Shown in pieces: positions 8,459-16,063 of a stretch of 41,773 nucleotides of DNA. Numbering within the stretch: the first letter of the stretch is position 1; each line of letters starts with the position of its first letter. Origin of the DNA: Rhodospirillales bacterium (lineage in GTDB: Bacteria; Vulcanimicrobiota; Vulcanimicrobiia; Vulcanimicrobiales; Vulcanimicrobiaceae); contig CAJCIN010000096.1 of NCBI GenBank assembly GCA_903970385.1, positions 1-41,773 of the forward strand, written 5' to 3'. The notes under the pieces were generated by a model, which was not told the DNA's origin, searched no databases, and saw only the letters and a program-made list of their open reading frames with translations. The position numbers and the translations under genes are program-made.

Positions 8459-9639
8459 CGCTGCGCGACCAGTTCGGCGTACAACGCGACATGACGTTCG
8501 ACGCTCGTTTCGAGTGCGAACGCCTCGTCCGCGAACGCACGCGCGCTCGCCGCGAGACGCGCGCGAACGTCGCCGTCGCGAACGCGTTCGAGCGCGCGTG
8601 CGAACGCTTCGGCGGACCCGTCCGTCGCGACGACGCCCGTCACGCCGTCGCGGACGAAATCGGCGTGACCGTCCCACGGCGCCGTCACGACGGCGAGCCC
8701 CGCGCGCATCGCCTCGCCGAGCGCGAGCGGCATCCGTTCCCAGAGCGAGGGCATCAGGAACGCGTCCATGCCGCGCATCAACCGCGCGGCGTCGTCGCGA
8801 AATCCGAGGAACGACACGCGCTCGCCGAGCCCGAGCGCGGCGGCTTCGGCGCGCAGCGCGTCTTCCAGCTGGCCCGTGCCGGCCAGGACGAGGCGCGCGC
8901 GAGGATCGCTCTCGAACGCCGCTGCGAACGCTTGCAGCGCCGCCGACTGATTCTTCTGCGGCGATAGCCGCGCGGGCAGGTACGCCGCAAACGCGTCGTC
9001 CGCGATGCGGAGTTCGCGCCGCACGTCCGCGCGCTCCGCCGCGGGCGGCGTCGCGACGCCGTTCGGGATGACGGTGACGCGCTCGAGCGGCACGCCCTCG
9101 CTCGCCGCGAACGCCCGCCGTTGATGCTCGCTGAAAACGACGAAGCGCGTCGTGCGGGCGTGCAGCACGCGATTGACGGCCGCCCGGACGGCGCCGCCCG
9201 CCTCGTCGCCGTGCTCCGTGAAGACGAGGGACGGGACGCCCGCCAAGATCGAGCCGATCCGGCCCGCGTATTTCCCGGCGTGCAGATGCGCGTGAACGAC
9301 GTCGGGCCGCAGCGCGCGCAGCGCCCCGACGACGCGACCGAACGCGGCGACGTCGCCGCGGCCGCGCCGTTCGAGAGAAACGATCGGCACGCCGAGGTCC
9401 GCACGCTCGGACGCGGTCAAGCCGTCCTCGTAGATCGAGAGGATACGGACGTCGAGCCCGCCGCGCCGAAGTCCGGACGTGAGCCCGCGCACGAACGTCT
9501 CGGCGCCGCCGCTCTTGAGGTGCTGGACGACGTGCACGACGAGCGGCCGGCCGGCGGGCACGGGTCGAGAGATCATCGGTTCTGCGAGCATCTCGCTCGA
9601 CGATACCAAGTGGACGGGAGGGGGTCGTGAGGCATGCAT
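8455..9639 (-). CDS. GT4 family glycosyltransferase
   Basis: A protein of up to 394 residues, and the first gene of the minus-strand EPS operon. The GT-B Rossmann start is VVHVVQHLKSGGAETFVRGL. The donor domain has YLPARLSPQKNQSAALQAF, VLAGTGQLEDAL and VSFLGFRDD, and the region ERMPLALGEAMRAGLAVVTA is the EX7E-like motif. Relatives are often annotated as PelF/WcaL/ExoF-type glycosyltransferases acting early in repeat-unit assembly. The start is unsure: ATG 9639 adds ~35 residues before the fold, while ATG 9591 or 9576 would leave more room for a promoter. No good Shine-Dalgarno decides it. It is divergent from the GT2 at 9724. Confidence 0.88.
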   Translation of the reverse strand: MHASRPPPVHLVSSSEMLAEPMISRPVPAGRPLVVHVVQHLKSGGAETFVRGLTSGLRRGGLDVRILSIYEDGLTASERADLGVPIVSLERRGRGDVAAFGRVVGALRALRPDVVHAHLHAGKYAGRIGSILAGVPSLVFTEHGDEAGGAVRAAVNRVLHARTTRFVVFSEHQRRAFAASEGVPLERVTVIPNGVATPPAAERADVRRELRIADDAFAAYLPARLSPQKNQSAALQAFAAAFESDPRARLVLAGTGQLEDALRAEAAALGLGERVSFLGFRDDAARLMRGMDAFLMPSLWERMPLALGEAMRAGLAVVTAPWDGHADFVRDGVTGVVATDGSAEAFARALERVRDGDVRARLAASARAFADEAFALETSVERHVALYAELVAQR

Positions 9640-9723
9640 GTCGCTTTCGTGGGCTTAAAGACCTATATCGGCTCGGTTCGGTCGAAGGGTCCAGGAGCGC
9701 CGCCGGAACGTTACAGTAACGTC
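9640..9723. promoter_or_regulatory. Divergent intergenic control region of the EPS locus
   Basis: The 84 bases between the two EPS arms. It contains an A/T-rich patch for this genome (CTTAAAGACCTATATC, 9654-9669) that may hold a -10 element, and a perfect 15-base palindrome at its right end. I could not place a convincing -35/-10 pair on either strand. Confidence 0.4.
9708..9722. promoter_or_regulatory. Perfect palindrome (candidate operator or RNA hairpin)
   Basis: ACGTTAC-A-GTAACGT: seven-base arms around a central A. It ends one base before ATG 9724, just where a ribosome would bind. It could be an operator for the divergent EPS genes (the LuxR-type regulators are candidates) or a small hairpin in the mRNA leader. 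No second exact copy was noticed. Confidence 0.4.
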
Positions 9724-10731
9724 ATGTCAGCCGACCGCGTCGCTTGCCTCATGCCGTTCCTCAACGAGGGAGCGCATCTGCCGGCGGTGCTCGCCACCCT
9801 CGACGCCCAGACGCTCGACCCGGCACGCGTCTTCCTCATCGCCGTCGACAACGGGTCGACGGACGACGGCCGCGCCTACCTCGAAGCGTGGCTCCGTGAC
9901 CGGCCCGGCCGCGGGATCGTTCTCGACGCCGCGATCCGCTCGATCCCGTACGCGCTCAACGTCGGCGTTCGCTCGACGCTGCCGACGGACGTCGTCGTGC
10001 GCCTCGACGCGCACACGCTGTACGACCCGGACTACCTCGAGACGATCGTCGACGCGTTCGAGACGCTCGAGGACGACGTCTGGTGCGTCGGCGGCGCTCC
10101 GACGCCCGCGAAGGCCACCGGCTGGTCGCGCCGCCTCGGCGAGGCGCTCTATTCGAACCCGATGGGCCTCGGGCCGGCCGATTACCGCCAGGACGGCGGG
10201 ATCCGCCGCGTTTCGACGGTCTACCTCGGCGCGTGGCGCCCGGGCGTCCTGACGCGGCTCGGCGGCTTCGACGAGCGGTGGGCGGCCAACGAGGACTGCG
10301 AACTGACGGAGCGCATTCGCGCGAACGGCGGGGCCATCGCGCGCGTACCCGTGACGTGCGGCCGGATCCCGACGCGCGGTCCCGCGGCGACGATCGCGCA
10401 ATGGTCGCGCTACGGCTTCTGGCGGGCGCAGACGTTCAAACGATACCCGCAGGCGATCCGGCCGCGCCACGTGGCCGCGCCGGCCGCGCTCGCGGTCGTC
10501 CTCCTGCTGCTCGCGACCCCGTGGCGCGCGCTTCTCCTCCCGCTCTACGCGCTGTACGCGCTCGCAACGATCGCGCTGCGTCGCAAGGGCGAACCGGCGT
10601 CCATCACCGCGGGTTCGCTCGTGTTCTTTCCGCTCGTGCACGTCGGGTATGCGACCGGCCTCATCATCGGGGCCGTGAGGACGCCCGCATCGATCCGGCG
10701 CGGGCCTCTCGGAACCGCCGCCCGGGCGTGA
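9724..10731 (+). CDS. GT2 family glycosyltransferase (ExoA-like, with C-terminal TM helices)
   Basis: A 335-residue glycosyltransferase. The GT-A domain has CLMPFLNEGAHLP (~10), AVDNGSTDDGRAY (~43) and VVVRLDAHTLYDPDYLE (~95, DAH replacing the DxD), then GGFDERWAANEDCELTERI (~195, catalytic-base ED) and a QWSRYGFWRAQ motif (~225) near QxxRW. Two to three hydrophobic helices follow (~250-315). This layout matches ExoA-like enzymes that extend polyprenyl-linked succinoglycan-type repeats at the membrane. I chose ATG 9724: it begins right at the fold, and the 30 extra upstream residues would overlap the divergent GT4 start. First gene of the plus-strand EPS arm. Confidence 0.88.
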   Translation: MSADRVACLMPFLNEGAHLPAVLATLDAQTLDPARVFLIAVDNGSTDDGRAYLEAWLRDRPGRGIVLDAAIRSIPYALNVGVRSTLPTDVVVRLDAHTLYDPDYLETIVDAFETLEDDVWCVGGAPTPAKATGWSRRLGEALYSNPMGLGPADYRQDGGIRRVSTVYLGAWRPGVLTRLGGFDERWAANEDCELTERIRANGGAIARVPVTCGRIPTRGPAATIAQWSRYGFWRAQTFKRYPQAIRPRHVAAPAALAVVLLLLATPWRALLLPLYALYALATIALRRKGEPASITAGSLVFFPLVHVGYATGLIIGAVRTPASIRRGPLGTAARA

Positions 10732-10809
10732 GCCCGCACACACTCGGCGTGCCGGGCACCGGCATCGCCGGCGCTCGCGCCGATGGTTCACGGTGGAGCA
10801 ACGACCGTG

Positions 10810-11217
10810 ATGACCCGAGAACCCGCCGCCGCACGCGCACTCCTCGTCGAGCGCCAACCCGCTCTCGTTCCGTTCTTTCGCGACACGCTCGAGCGGGCCG
10901 GGCACGCGGACGTGATCGCGTCGCGGTCCACGTCGGCCACCACGCTGCGGCGCGTCCGCCCGGATACGGTCCTCATCGGGCCGGGATCCGCGGACGTCCG
11001 GCCCCTGGCCGCGATCCGGCGGATCCGGCAGGAACGACCTTCGACGCGGATCGTGGTCGTCGCGTACCGCGCCGATCCGGTCTGGCGCAGCGTGGCTCTG
11101 GCGGTGGGCGCGGACGCCGTCCTCGGGCCGGACGACGATCGTTCGACGCTCGATGCCGCGCTCGCGAGCGGAGCTTCCGGCCGGGTGCGGAACCTCGGCA
11201 TGCGTCGAACGTCCTAA
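10810..11217 (+). CDS. Degenerate (pseudo-)receiver protein
   Basis: A 135-residue protein with receiver-like alternation: ALLVERQPALVPFFRDTLER, DTVLIGPGSADVRPL, RIVVVAYRADP, LAVGADAVLGPDD. Every catalytic position is altered. The acidic pair is ER, the phospho-Asp position is G57, the switch Thr/Ser is Y86 and the conserved Lys is G106. It cannot be a normal phospho-acceptor. It resembles the stand-alone receiver at 3013-3384 (shared E-x-Q-x3-V-P-F at the N-terminus), and like that protein it sits next to a LuxR-type regulator. The start is chosen from GGTGGAG at 10792-10798; GTG 10807 and ATG 10783 are alternatives. Function unknown; a protein-interaction role is inferred. Confidence 0.7.
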   Translation: MTREPAAARALLVERQPALVPFFRDTLERAGHADVIASRSTSATTLRRVRPDTVLIGPGSADVRPLAAIRRIRQERPSTRIVVVAYRADPVWRSVALAVGADAVLGPDDDRSTLDAALASGASGRVRNLGMRRTS

Positions 11218-11382
11218 CGAAAGTTCCCCGACCATGACTTTCGGCGCTACAGAAGTACCCCGTTTGGCCGAAGTTTTACAGAGTATGGGAACGAGCGGCA
11301 CGCGCGACGTCGTATTACCGGCATTATGGCCACGCGCCTCGACGGACTTCCGACCTACGTTGCTGCGGAGAGTGTGACGAGC
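11218..11382 (+). promoter_or_regulatory. Leader/promoter region of the second LuxR-type regulator
   Basis: 165 bases without a convincing gene. It holds a perfect 7-base inverted repeat CGAAAGT-N12-ACTTTCG (11218-11243) directly after the upstream stop, then an A/T-richer stretch (GAAGTTTTACAGAGTATG, ~11270-11287), and ends in GGAGAG (11367-11372), the Shine-Dalgarno for ATG 11383. The repeat lacks a T-run, so it looks more like an operator than a terminator. No clear -35/-10 pair. Confidence 0.4.
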
Positions 11383-12018
11383 ATGCGCGAAGGTCTGTTA
11401 CGCGTCGTGATCATCGAATCACAGGTCCTGTTCGCGAAAGCGCTCGCCGGCATTTTCTCGGAAGATGCCGAGTTCGTCGTCGTCTCCGATCTGCGTGCCC
11501 CCGACGAGTCGGGGCTGTCCGCTGCGAAGCCCCACGTGGTCGTCATCGATCTCGACGGGCAGCCGACGGACGTCGCCGCGACGCTCGGCGCCTGCGTCGC
11601 CGGAGCTCCCGACGCCCGGATCTGCGTGCTCTCGATGCATCTGTCGTCGGAGATGATGCAGCGCTGCCTCAACAACGGCGCCGAAGCGTACATCGTCAAG
11701 GACATCTCGCCGAGCGAACTGTTGCGCGCGATCAAGACCGTCGCCGGCGGTCAATCGTACGTCGATCCTCGCGTCGCGGGCGGTCTGCTGCGGCGCCGGT
11801 CGCTCAATGCCGGGAAGCCCGACATCATGGAACTGTCGGCACGCGAAGCGGAAGTGCTCAAGCTGATCGCCGAGGGGCTCGCGAACAAACAGATCAGCGT
11901 GCGGCTCCACCTCTCGGAGAAGACGGTGAAGAATCACGTCAGCCGCATCTTCTCGAAACTCAACATTTCCGCGCGCACGCAGGCCGCCGTCCATGCGATC
12001 CGAGCGGGGATCGTCTAG
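11383..12018 (+). CDS. LuxR/NarL-type response regulator (paralogue of 3386-4042)
   Basis: A 211-residue regulator. The receiver has phospho-acceptor D56 (VVVIDLDG), S84 and K106 (YIVKDISP), but IES (E12-S13) in place of the Asp-Asp pocket. The LuxR HTH (~148-210) has LSAREAEVLKLIAEGLANKQ and LSEKTVKNHVSRIFSKL. ATG 11383 is preferred over the upstream ATG 11326 because GGAGAG lies 10 bases before it and the fold begins at once. Similarity to the regulator in the opposite EPS arm runs the full length, including the linker DPRVAGGLLRRRS. The two may form heterodimers or respond to different signals for one locus. No kinase gene is seen. Confidence 0.9.
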   Translation: MREGLLRVVIIESQVLFAKALAGIFSEDAEFVVVSDLRAPDESGLSAAKPHVVVIDLDGQPTDVAATLGACVAGAPDARICVLSMHLSSEMMQRCLNNGAEAYIVKDISPSELLRAIKTVAGGQSYVDPRVAGGLLRRRSLNAGKPDIMELSAREAEVLKLIAEGLANKQISVRLHLSEKTVKNHVSRIFSKLNISARTQAAVHAIRAGIV

Positions 12019-12045
12019 TCTCTTGATCGCCCGTGCGACGGTACG

Positions 12046-12121
12046 TGGTGGAGGCAAGGAGACTCGAACTCCTGACCCTCTGCATGCCATGCAGATGCTC
12101 TACCAACTGAGCTATGCCCCC
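12046..12121 (-). tRNA. tRNA-Ala(GGC)
   Basis: A 76-base cloverleaf on the minus strand with encoded CCA. The acceptor GGGGGCA pairs with TGCCTCC, and the third pair is G-U, the alanine identity element G3:U70. The anticodon stem TCTGC/GCAGA encloses the loop ATGGCAT, giving anticodon GGC. The T-arm contains GTTCGAG. It lies 27 bases after the regulator stop, in convergent orientation. Confidence 0.96.
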
Positions 12122-12194
12122 GCGGGCGCGCCGTCGCGGCACTTCGGATTCGGACCCGTACGGCGAGCACCTTTTCGCGCGACGGCAGCATAAC

Positions 12195-13556
12195 GTGACG
12201 ATTTCCCAACCGTTACCCGCAGCGATCGCTGCGGGCGAACGCATCGCGATCGTCGGCGGCGGACTGCTCGGCATGGTCCTCGCGCTCCGCCTCGCGGAGC
12301 GCGGTGCCGCGGTGACGCTGATCGAGGCCGCGCCGGAACTCGGCGGCCTCGCGTCGCCGTGGACGCTCGGCGGCGTCACGTGGGATCGGCACTATCACGT
12401 GACCCTCTGGTCCGACGTGCATCTACGCGGCCTCTTGCGCGAACTCGGGCTCGAGGACGAGATGGCGTGGACGAGCGTCGGGACGGGATTTTATTCCGGC
12501 GGCCGTTTTCATCCGATGAACGGCGCGCTCGACTTCCTGCGCTTCCCCGCGATCGGCATCGTCGACAAGCTGCGCCTCGGGCTGACGATCGCGCTCGGAT
12601 CGCGGATCGCGGATCCGATTCCGCTCGAGGACGTCTCCGTCGAAGCGTGGCTGACGAAGTGGTCCGGGCGCACGACCTTCGAGCGCATCTGGAAACCGCT
12701 CTTGCGCGCGAAGCTCGGCGATCGCTATCGCGACGCCTCGGCCGCGTTCATCTGGGCGATCATCGTCCGGCTCTACGCCGCGCGGCGCGCGGGTCTCGGC
12801 GCCGAGCGCTTCGGTTACGTCCGGGGCGGCTACGCTCGCGTGCTCGCCGCGCTCGAGGCGGCACTCGTGAAGGCCGGCGTCACCGTGCTCGTCGACACGC
12901 CGGTCACGCGCGTGGTGCGCGCGCCCGATCCCGGCGGCGATCTCGTCGTCTCGTGCGCGACGGGCGGATTGCGCTTCGATCGCGTCGTGCTGACGGTTCC
13001 CGCGCCGCTCGCGGCCGCGCTCGCACCGGACTTGAGCGCCGACGAACGCGAGCGGCTCGAATCGAAAACCTACGGCGGCATCGTCTGCGCGTCGCTCTTG
13101 CTCGACGAACCGCTCGGCCCGTACTACGTCACGAACCTCACGGACGAGTGGGTGCCGTTCACGGGCGTCATCGACATGTCGAACGTCGTCGATCGCGCGG
13201 CGTGGAACGGGCTCGCGCTGGTGTATCTCCCGAAGTACGTGCGGCCCGACGATCCATTGTTCGAAGAGAGCGACGCCGCGATCGAAGCGAGCTTCGTCGG
13301 CGCGCTCGAGCGAATGTATCCGGGGTTCTCACGCGATCGCATTCGCGCGTTCCGCATCTCACGCGTCCGGCACGTGTTCCCGATCGCGACGCTCGGCTAT
13401 TCGCGCACGTTGCCGCCGGTCGAGACCTCGGTTCCGGGACTCTTCGTGCTCAACGCCGCGCACATCGTCAACGGCACGCTCAACGCGAACGAAACGGTGG
13501 CGCTCGCGGAACGCGGTCTCGATGCCGGCCTCGCGAGCGTGGGGCGCGGCGCGTGA
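12195..13556 (+). CDS. FAD-dependent amine-oxidase-like oxidoreductase
   Basis: A 453-residue flavoprotein. The N-terminal dinucleotide-binding fold is IAIVGGGLLGMVLALRLAER (GxGxxG), followed by VTLIEAAPELGGLASPW, the FAD-binding GG motif of the amine oxidase/protoporphyrinogen oxidase/UDP-galactopyranose mutase superfamily. The C-terminal FAD-contact segment is SVPGLFVLNAAHIVNGTLNANETVA. Relatives in polysaccharide clusters act on lipid- or nucleotide-linked sugars, but the substrate cannot be read here. The GTG start 12195 is inferred: ATG 12114 lies inside the tRNA-Ala gene. The stop overlaps the deacetylase start (GTGA), so the two are co-translated and may modify the same polysaccharide. 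Confidence 0.85.
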   Translation: MTISQPLPAAIAAGERIAIVGGGLLGMVLALRLAERGAAVTLIEAAPELGGLASPWTLGGVTWDRHYHVTLWSDVHLRGLLRELGLEDEMAWTSVGTGFYSGGRFHPMNGALDFLRFPAIGIVDKLRLGLTIALGSRIADPIPLEDVSVEAWLTKWSGRTTFERIWKPLLRAKLGDRYRDASAAFIWAIIVRLYAARRAGLGAERFGYVRGGYARVLAALEAALVKAGVTVLVDTPVTRVVRAPDPGGDLVVSCATGGLRFDRVVLTVPAPLAAALAPDLSADERERLESKTYGGIVCASLLLDEPLGPYYVTNLTDEWVPFTGVIDMSNVVDRAAWNGLALVYLPKYVRPDDPLFEESDAAIEASFVGALERMYPGFSRDRIRAFRISRVRHVFPIATLGYSRTLPPVETSVPGLFVLNAAHIVNGTLNANETVALAERGLDAGLASVGRGA

Positions 13557-14515
13557 AACCGCTCGCGAGCCTCTCGCTCGATCTCGACAACGAGTGGGCG
13601 TACATGAAGACGCACGGCGATCCGGCGTGGGACGCGTTTCCGTCGTATCTCGACGTCGTCGTGCCGCGCTTCCTGCGCATCCTCGACGGCCTCGACCAGC
13701 GCATCACCGTCTTCATCGTGGGCCAGGACGCGGCGCTCGCGAAGAACGCGACCGCGCTGCGCTCGATCGCGACGGCGGGTCACGAGATCGGCAACCATTC
13801 GTTCCACCACGAACCGTGGCTGCAACACTACACGACCGAACAAATCGAGGACGAGATCGCGTCGGCGACCGACGCCATCGTAGAGGCGACGGGCGCACGT
13901 CCGATCGGATTTCGCGGACCCGGCTTCACGCTCTCCGGCGCGACGCTCGAGGCGCTCGCCAAGCGCGAATACCGCTACGACTGCTCGACGTTTCCGACGT
14001 ACATCGGCCCGCTCGCACGCGCGTATTACTTCATGACGGCGAAGCTGACGCCCGAGGAACGCGAGCAGCGCAAGGCGCTCTTCGGCAGCATCACGGACGG
14101 GCGGCGGCCGCTCTCGCAATACCGCTTCGAACTCGCGGACGGGCGCTCGTTGCTCGAGATCCCCGTGACGACGTTCCCGGTCGTGAAGATCCCGATCCAC
14201 TTCAGCTACATTCTCTACGCCGCGATGAAAGCGCCGTGGCTCGCGATCCCGTATTTCAGAAGCGCGCTCCTCGCGTGTCGCGCGTTCGGCATCTCGCCGT
14301 CGCTGCTGCTCCATCCGCTCGATTTCCTCGACGGATCCGACGTCGCGACGCTCGCCTTCTTCCCCGCGATGCAGATGCCGAAGGAACGAAAACTCGACGT
14401 GCTCGCACGCGCGCTGCGCATCTACCGCGATCTCTTCGACGTCGTCGCCGTCGGCGATCACGCTGCGGCGATCGAAGCGGCGGGCGTGACGCGGAGCGTC
14501 GCCTTTACGGCCTAG
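13553..14515 (+). CDS. Polysaccharide deacetylase (NodB-like, CE4)
   Basis: A 320-residue protein. NodB-domain motifs: LSLDLDNEW (~7, motif 1 with D-N in place of the usual DD), HEIGNHSFHH (~77, motif 2, the H-S-x-x-H metal ligands) and IGFRGPGF (~115, motif 3, RxP). The C-terminal segment LLHPLDFL carries the late His. CE4 enzymes remove N- or O-acetyl groups from polysaccharides or lipid-linked sugars. No signal peptide or TM is seen, so it may act in the cytoplasm on an intermediate, or on the inner membrane face. GTG start in a 4-base overlap with the flavoprotein stop. Its end carries the candidate rnpB promoter. Confidence 0.85.
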   Translation: MKPLASLSLDLDNEWAYMKTHGDPAWDAFPSYLDVVVPRFLRILDGLDQRITVFIVGQDAALAKNATALRSIATAGHEIGNHSFHHEPWLQHYTTEQIEDEIASATDAIVEATGARPIGFRGPGFTLSGATLEALAKREYRYDCSTFPTYIGPLARAYYFMTAKLTPEEREQRKALFGSITDGRRPLSQYRFELADGRSLLEIPVTTFPVVKIPIHFSYILYAAMKAPWLAIPYFRSALLACRAFGISPSLLLHPLDFLDGSDVATLAFFPAMQMPKERKLDVLARALRIYRDLFDVVAVGDHAAAIEAAGVTRSVAFTA

Positions 14516-14533
14516 CGGTTCGCGTGGTACGCT
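14504..14533 (+). promoter_or_regulatory. Candidate rnpB promoter
   Basis: TTTACG (14504-14509), an 18-base spacer, then TACGCT (14528-14533) preceded by TGG as an extended -10. Transcription would begin near 14540, exactly where the P1 helix of RNase P RNA starts. The -35 falls inside the end of the deacetylase gene. Moderate match to sigma70 consensus; supported mainly by spacing. Confidence 0.4.
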
Positions 14534-14539
14534 GCCATC

Positions 14540-14905
14540 GCGAAGGCCGCCGGGCAGTCGCGCGCCGTCGGCGTGAGGAAAGTCCGGGCTTCACAGGGCA
14601 GCGTGCAGGATAACGTCCTGTCGGGGCAACTCGAAGGAAAGTGCCACAGAAACAAACCGCGATGCGGACGGCGCGAGCCGGACGTAGCGCAAGGGTGAAA
14701 TCGTGAGGTAAGAGCTCACGGAGTTCCGCGGCGACGCGGGCTCGGGTAAACCCCACGCGAAGCAAGATCGCTCGATACGTCCTCCGGGACCGGACGGCCC
14801 GTCCGAACGAGTCACATCGCAACGAGCCGCACCGAGAGGTGCGGCCCAGATAGATGGCTGCCGCCGCGAAAGCGGTACAGAATCCGGCTTACAGGCGACC
14901 TTCGC
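14540..14905 (+). ncRNA. rnpB: RNase P RNA
   Basis: The catalytic RNA that matures tRNA 5' ends. Conserved blocks in order: GAGGAAAGTCCGGGCT (14575-14590), CCACAGAAA (~14644), GGTAAACCCC (~14745), AGATAGATGGCTGCC (14848-14862) and ACAGAATCCGGCTTACAG (14877-14894). The ends are set by the P1 helix, GCGAAGG (14540-14546) pairing with CCTTCGC (14899-14905). About 366 nt, as expected for a bacterial A-type RNA. It abuts the stop of the convergent acyltransferase gene with no spacer, and no separate terminator is visible. Confidence 0.96.
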
Positions 14906-16063
14906 TCACGATCGCCGTTGCGCGAGCGCGATGAACGGCAACTCGAGAAAACGTCGCGAGAGCGCGGCCACGCCGTAGGCGATCGAAATCACGCACGCGA
15001 TGCGTACGGCGAGGCTCGCCTCCGGCGGCAGATTCGCGTAGAACGGCACCGCGGACGCGGCCCATGCGAAGGCGTCGGTGACGGGCTTGTGCACGAGGTA
15101 GAGGCAGTAGCTCAGCAGCGCGGTCAACGCGAGCACGGGCGAGCGCAGGAACGCGATCGCCGGATGGCCGCTGTACGCCACGGCGACGACGACGACGGCG
15201 CCGAAGACCAGCACCGCTTGCGTGATGCGGATGCTCGTGCTCAAGTCGCCCTTGTGGAGGATGCCGAACGGGATGCCGATCGCCGTCACGAGCGCGGCCG
15301 CGCCGGCGAGCGCGAGCGCGAAGCGACCCGCGCTGCGCCGGTCGCCCGACCACGACGCGAACCAGATCGCGACGTACGCTCCCACGGCGAGACCGTCCGC
15401 GCGAAACCACGTCAGCTCGAGCTCGTGCGGGCCGGCGCCGAAGCGGACGAACGGTTCGATCGCGATGACGGCGAGCGCCGCGTAGCCGAGCCGGCGCGCG
15501 TCGAGCCAGAGCACGAGCCACGGCCACACGAGATAGAACTGCTCCTCGACGGCGAGCGACCAATACGGTCCGGCCGCGTCGGGAATGCGAATGTGGAAGA
15601 GCGACGAGAGGTTGGCCGACATCAGCGCGCAGAGCGCGAAGAACGGCGCGAATTGGCCGTGCAGCGCGACGAACAGCACGAGCAGCAGCGTGAAATAGAG
15701 CGGCAAGATCCGCGCCGCACGCCGGATGTAGAATCGCTTGAAGTAGGCGCGCGAACCGCGCGATTTGGTCTCGAGCAAGATACCCGTGATCAGAAAGCCC
15801 GAGAGAACGAAGAACAGGTCGACGCCGAGCCAGCCGTGTTGCAGAAAACCGGCGACGGGCCCGGGCAAGAACGCGGTCGCCGCGCTCGTCGTCGGCCACG
15901 TGAACAACAGGTGCGCGACGAGCACGAACCAGATGGCGAACGCACGGAGACCGTCGAGTTCCGGCACGTGTCCGCGACGAGCCGACGCGTGCGCGATCGC
16001 CGGAATCGTGGGCTCGGGACCGGCCGGCGTCTCCGGGGCGCTGCCGGTCTCGTTCACGATCAC
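14906..16063 (-). CDS. Membrane acyltransferase (acyltransferase 3 / OafA-YrhL family)
   Basis: A 385-residue membrane protein with about 10 hydrophobic segments. Family motifs: ELDGLRAFAIWFVLVAH (~35, with the catalytic His at its end), LGVDLFFVLSGFLITGIL (~80), RRAARILPLYFTLL (~115) and PYWSLAVEEQFYLVWPW (~165). Such enzymes move acetyl or other acyl groups across the inner membrane onto surface polysaccharides. It has no C-terminal SGNH domain. Position beside the deacetylase and EPS cluster suggests EPS O-acylation. Convergent with rnpB; the ~30-residue N-terminal stretch before the first motif is Pro/Ala rich. Confidence 0.9.
   Translation of the reverse strand: MIVNETGSAPETPAGPEPTIPAIAHASARRGHVPELDGLRAFAIWFVLVAHLLFTWPTTSAATAFLPGPVAGFLQHGWLGVDLFFVLSGFLITGILLETKSRGSRAYFKRFYIRRAARILPLYFTLLLVLFVALHGQFAPFFALCALMSANLSSLFHIRIPDAAGPYWSLAVEEQFYLVWPWLVLWLDARRLGYAALAVIAIEPFVRFGAGPHELELTWFRADGLAVGAYVAIWFASWSGDRRSAGRFALALAGAAALVTAIGIPFGILHKGDLSTSIRITQAVLVFGAVVVVAVAYSGHPAIAFLRSPVLALTALLSYCLYLVHKPVTDAFAWAASAVPFYANLPPEASLAVRIACVISIAYGVAALSRRFLELPFIALAQRRS

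Noticed and set aside
7164-8540. N-terminal extension of the Wza-like protein into the GT4 gene
   Set aside because: The extra ~459 residues are Arg-rich and out of phase with the GT4 protein. The signal peptide and Shine-Dalgarno at 7163 fix the true start.
7187-11225. AACGAAATTT (7187-7196) and AACGAAAGTT (11216-11225) as a shared operator
   Set aside because: The match is only seven bases plus TT in two places and on different relative strands. Too short to claim without a genome-wide count.
12359-14515. A 718-codon open frame spanning the flavoprotein and deacetylase
   Set aside because: Only its last 320 codons make sense (deacetylase). The first part is the flavoprotein gene read out of frame.
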